Positions 60,486 through 64,000 of a DNA stretch of 64,000 nt are shown in pieces. Under the pieces are notes generated by a model. It did not search any database, was not told where the DNA came from, and saw nothing but the letters and a program-made list of their open reading frames with translations. Source of the stretch: Aristolochia californica (lineage: Eukaryota; Streptophyta; Magnoliopsida; Piperales; Aristolochiaceae); contig JARWKL010000016.1 of assembly GCA_029961685.1 (NCBI GenBank), positions 20,466,157 through 20,530,156 of the forward strand. The letters are read 5' to 3'. A program made the translations under genes and the position numbers. The stretch's first letter is position 1. Every line of letters starts with the position of its first letter.

Positions 60486-61557
60486 TAGACCAGTGTGTAC
60501 AGTAATTTTACGTTAGTTCCTGCTTATCTATGTATCTGTACTGTCTTTGAAGGGCTTTGTTTGTATTTCACAGTTAATGGTGTTATGGTGGGAACCTTGC
60601 AGATTGTAATATTATTGAGTTTTTATGGCGTTAAAGATTATTATGATACATGATACTGTGAATGGTTGCATGGAGTCTTTGGCTTGTTCTTGGCTTAACC
60701 CGTTCAAAAAATGGGAAAAATTAATACTAAAAATTTGTCAGGAGTAAGAAGTCCTCATTAACAACGGCTTCCGAGATAATCCAAGAGACCAGATAAAATT
60801 AAGCTTCTACTCAAGGGGTTTGTTAGAACACTCGACCTTGTTCAAACATTCTTCAAATCTCCCAAATATTTTGTCCATGTATTGTGTTTGAACATCTCAA
60901 TTCACACAATGTTCGAACAATATTGCCCTTGTCATGTTATTGGCACATATCAAGTAATTCAATTTCCGATAGTATCGATTGATACAACCCCCTATATCGG
61001 TTTGTATTGACTAATAAGGGGTGTTATAGTATCTCAAAATTTGATACATTTTGAGTACCCGATACATATTGGTGATAAAAATAACCATGGTTCAAACATC
61101 ATCTTTGTTCGAACATTCTCTTTTTCGACCAAATCCTTTGTTAGTTCACTTTGTTCAAATTTTGCCTTTATTCAGACAATTTTCTTCTTATTAGAATACA
61201 ACAAAATTTTATGTTGAGCCACTTTATTGTTCGAACATTTTCTTCTTAATTATTCAAATAGTTTCATTTGTCTCCTTCTCTTCCCATGCATCTCAAGCTT
61301 GCTTTGCTGATTCGGCGTGGTCTACCTGACCTGGATTTGCCACGTCATCTTTATTGTCAATATTTTCCTTTGCAGTTTCCGCAAATTAAATCTCTATCTT
61401 CGAAACTAACGACAGCCATCAACGGAGGAACCGAAGTCCGGCAGTGGAGACTTCTCCACCAATTCACCGGAAGATCTGAAATCCTTTTACTCGGATCCCC
61501 TTTCTTCTTTTTCGTTCCTTTGCATTTCTTCCCATCCATATTTCATAGAAATCGAAA
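60486..61557. other. Spacer with clustered TTCGAA palindromes, and lipoyl synthase leader
   Basis: TGTTCGAACA and near variants (TTCAAACA) occur at about 60838, 60888, 60910, 61090, 61108, 61145 and 61227. Such clustering is more than expected by chance and suggests an old repeat or a regulatory patch. From about 61370 the composition turns GC-richer, as in a leader. No other gene was seen. Confidence 0.45.
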
Positions 61558-64000
61558 ATGATCCAGCAATCTCTCCACAATGCCGCACTGTCTTTTGTGC
61601 CAATTTCTTCTGTCAAGCCAGGAAATGGTATTTTCAGCTATCGCCCTGTCATTCGCTCGGAAGCCGTCGATTCTTCGAACCAAACCGAGTCGAACCCTCT
61701 GCAGTCGTCGAAATTGTTCGAGTCTAAGGCGGTCAGCTTGACGAGCCCCTACCCCGGTGGTCTTGGGCCCTATACTGGTCGAGATCCGAATGTCAAGAAA
61801 CCGGATTGGTTGCGGCAGAAAGCGCCGCAAGGGGAAAGGTATCAGCAAGTGAAGGAGCAATTGTCTCAGTTGAAGTTGAACACAGTTTGTGAAGAAGCAC
61901 AATGTCCCAACATCGGAGAGGTATAACTTTGTGTTTCTTTCTTTCTTTGATTTTTCTTTCTTCTCCCAGTCCTGTCGTCTTTGGAAGTTTCAGTTGGTTC
62001 TCTGCAGTGTCAGCTTGCCATTTATATTCAGTTGGTTCGTTTGAATTTTCGCGTGATTCTCAGCGTTCGGTTTTGTGTGGTAAATTTGATTTGATTTTCC
62101 TTTTTTTTTTTTCCCAAGCGTTTTATACTTAACACTGATCTAGCTAGCTGCAGTTTCGATGGAGTTTGACGGGTTTTAAGGTAGAGCTTGGGCGATGAAA
62201 GAAAGCCAATGTCCATCTTTTCTAATTACAATATCATTTAGTTGAATTACATTATCGTACTTGATATGCGGCAACTAAAGTTTAGGTAGAGTCTAATAAT
62301 TCTGTGAAAGCACGGTCTGAAACTCGAGAATTTCGCTGCCTGATTTTATTTATGTGGTTTTGGTGCAGTGTTGGAATGGCGGTGGAGGTGATGGTATTGC
62401 TACTGCTACAATCATGCTTCTAGGTGATACTTGCACACGTGGCTGCCGTTTCTGTGCCGTGAAAACCAGCAAAAACCCAGCCCCTCCTGACCGAATGGAG
62501 CCAGAGAACACTGCCAAGGCAATTGCAAGCTGGGGGTATGCTTTCAAGAATTCAATTTCAAACTAATGGAAACATTTTCTGCTGTTCTTCCACCAGTAGA
62601 GGTTATAACGTATTTGAATAAACCATAAAAGTTTCTACATAAAATCTATTCCTTTTTTTTGGTCAAATTTCAATAAGGGGAAGTGGCAAATACTCATTCC
62701 ACCCTAAGAGTCATTGCTGTATGGACAACCCTCACTGCAATATTTCAAGCTGGAGGGAGTTTGGAAGGTCTATGATCAGTGTGCCCTTTTGGACCCACAA
62801 TATCAATCCACTAATATTGGAGAGTTCGATGATAAATTGCACATCTGTGTTCCAAAGCTGGCTGGTAACATTTGGGCAGTTCTCATGACCTCTTTGATAT
62901 TTTGGTTGAAGACCCAGATTCTGCTCTGTTCTTCCCATTCTAGTACTTATGTAGTGCATTCATCAATGAAGTGGTTTTTCTTTGGACTTTTTGGAAAGAG
63001 TCCCATTGTTGTGAAGTATGGGATCCAAGTTTGCCTCTGTGCCAGGTAGTAATGAAAAAAAAGATGAAGTGGATATGCTTTTGCAGGAGATAGCAATGAG
63101 CAAGCCAAGGCCAAGGTGTCTTAATTCTGTAAGTGGTCCAACTCAGTGAATGTTAGGTGAAGGACATCCAGAATAGCCAGTTGGGTGAAGCTACTAGTTA
63201 GTGGCTTTGAGTCTGTACTACATTCTTGATCTATCTCAGATTTCAGTTTTTAGGTCTGATTGTCATGAGGTCAGATGAGCCTAAACTTTGGCTAGCGGAA
63301 CTCCCGCGAAGGCCTACCTTCAATCCGTCAAAGGTAGTACAGCCTCTCGCCCCTTAGATCAACGTTGCAAACTCCTTCCTCTCAAGTGAAGTATGAGTAA
63401 TAAAAAGGTAGAAAGACAATGGAATTGGGAGAGAAAGTAACCTTGTATTAATGCTATAAAAGATTACAAGGAGTGGCCGTCCAAGGTGAACTCGCACAGT
63501 CTTCCTCCTTGGTGTCTGGCCACACCATGGCTTCGTCCTCTGTCTCACTGATGCACAATTTAACAATCACTTGAGAAATGGTTGAGAACTGTTGAAAATT
63601 TTTTAAAGTATCCTTTTTGGCTGTCAAAAAAGTGTACTAAAATGCATGCTTTTTCTGCATTGGCTATTTGATGTAATAGCTCCCTCATTTGTTATCTTTG
63701 TTTTCTATGATTTGGTAGTGTGGACTACATTGTATTGACCAGTGTGGATCGTGACGACCTACCAGATGGTGGCAGTGGCCATTTTGCTGATACTGTTAAA
63801 GCTTTAAAGGTTTATAGATCTTAAGCTGAGTTGACTCCAAAGAACTCATTTGACAGGGGTTTACTGGCAAGTTCCCAATGTAAATTGACTCCTTGATGTT
63901 CACTGTGCAGCGCATGAAGCCCGAGATCCTGGTCGAGTGCTTAACTTCTGATTTCCGAGGTGATCTCGAGGCTGTAACATCTTTGGTCCATTCTGGGCTT
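61558..64000 (+). CDS. LIP1P: Lipoyl synthase, plastidial (5' part)
   Basis: A radical-SAM enzyme that inserts two sulfurs into octanoyl groups to make lipoate for plastid pyruvate dehydrogenase. Exons: 61558-61920, 62369-62535, 63719-63809 and 63911-64000, the last running off the window. Phases agree. After a Ser-rich plastid transit peptide (about 1-60) come [13 protein letters not shown], then the auxiliary cluster cysteines C111, C116 and C122 ([12 protein letters not shown], split across the first intron). The radical-SAM CxxxCxxC follows as C143, C147 and C150 (CTRGCRFC). [20 protein letters not shown] and [15 protein letters not shown] are typical. The 1.2-kb intron 2 contains AT- and T-rich filler and a possible retroelement scrap at about 63290-63600. 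The plastid rather than mitochondrial form is inferred from the N-terminus. Confidence 0.93.

Noticed and set aside
1..64000. CRISPR arrays, bacterial operons or integrated bacterial DNA
   Set aside because: No spaced short direct repeats of the CRISPR kind were seen, and the genes have spliced plant structure throughout.

Overview
This is nuclear DNA of a flowering plant, most likely a eudicot; I cannot name the species. The evidence is long AT-rich introns with GT-AG borders, long T-rich and AT-rich spacers, telo-box and site II promoter elements, LTR, LINE-type and terminal-inverted-repeat transposon remains, and plant-only families (FAR1-related, NAC, SBT2 subtilase, plastid lipoyl synthase). 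I rebuilt the exon structures by hand from splice borders and reading phase. Nine intact protein genes are supported, the last running off the window end.

Layout. 1-12 kb is gene-poor: a broken unrecognised minus-strand coding remnant (494-1198), an AT-rich element with long terminal inverted repeats (1730-2869), a tandem array of tRNA-like units (3430-4075) and two RNase H remnants of LINE-type elements (8235-8620, 10235-10600). 12-16 kb has an intact F-box gene (+) and a decayed NAC transcription factor (+) holding two tandem repeat arrays. 16-27 kb has a divergent pair: a small BLOC-1/Snapin-like gene (-) and a FAR1-related gene (+) with two FAR1 domains and a five-exon spliced tail. 28.6-35.4 kb is a ten-exon SBT2-type subtilase (-). 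Its exon 6 donor site lies in a 94-bp tandem duplication.

36.6-39.5 kb is the most unusual part: an LTR-type element whose interior is a near-perfect inverted repeat of about 1 kb per arm. Each arm carries a decayed copy of a captured UDP-glucuronate 4-epimerase (GAE) coding sequence. Transcription through it would give a long hairpin RNA.

39.5-64 kb is a row of housekeeping genes: NAA38 (Sm-like NatC subunit, +), RPL41/eL41 (25 codons in two exons, +), a mitochondrial lipid-A-disaccharide synthase LpxB (eight exons, -), a plastid ribose-5-phosphate isomerase 4-like gene (nine exons, +, divergent from LpxB), a secreted proline-rich SIP-repeat protein (+), and the 5' part of plastidial lipoyl synthase (+). 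These genes do not form one pathway. LpxB (mitochondrion) and lipoyl synthase and RPI4 (plastid) show that several serve organelles. Nothing suggests operons or recent horizontal transfer.
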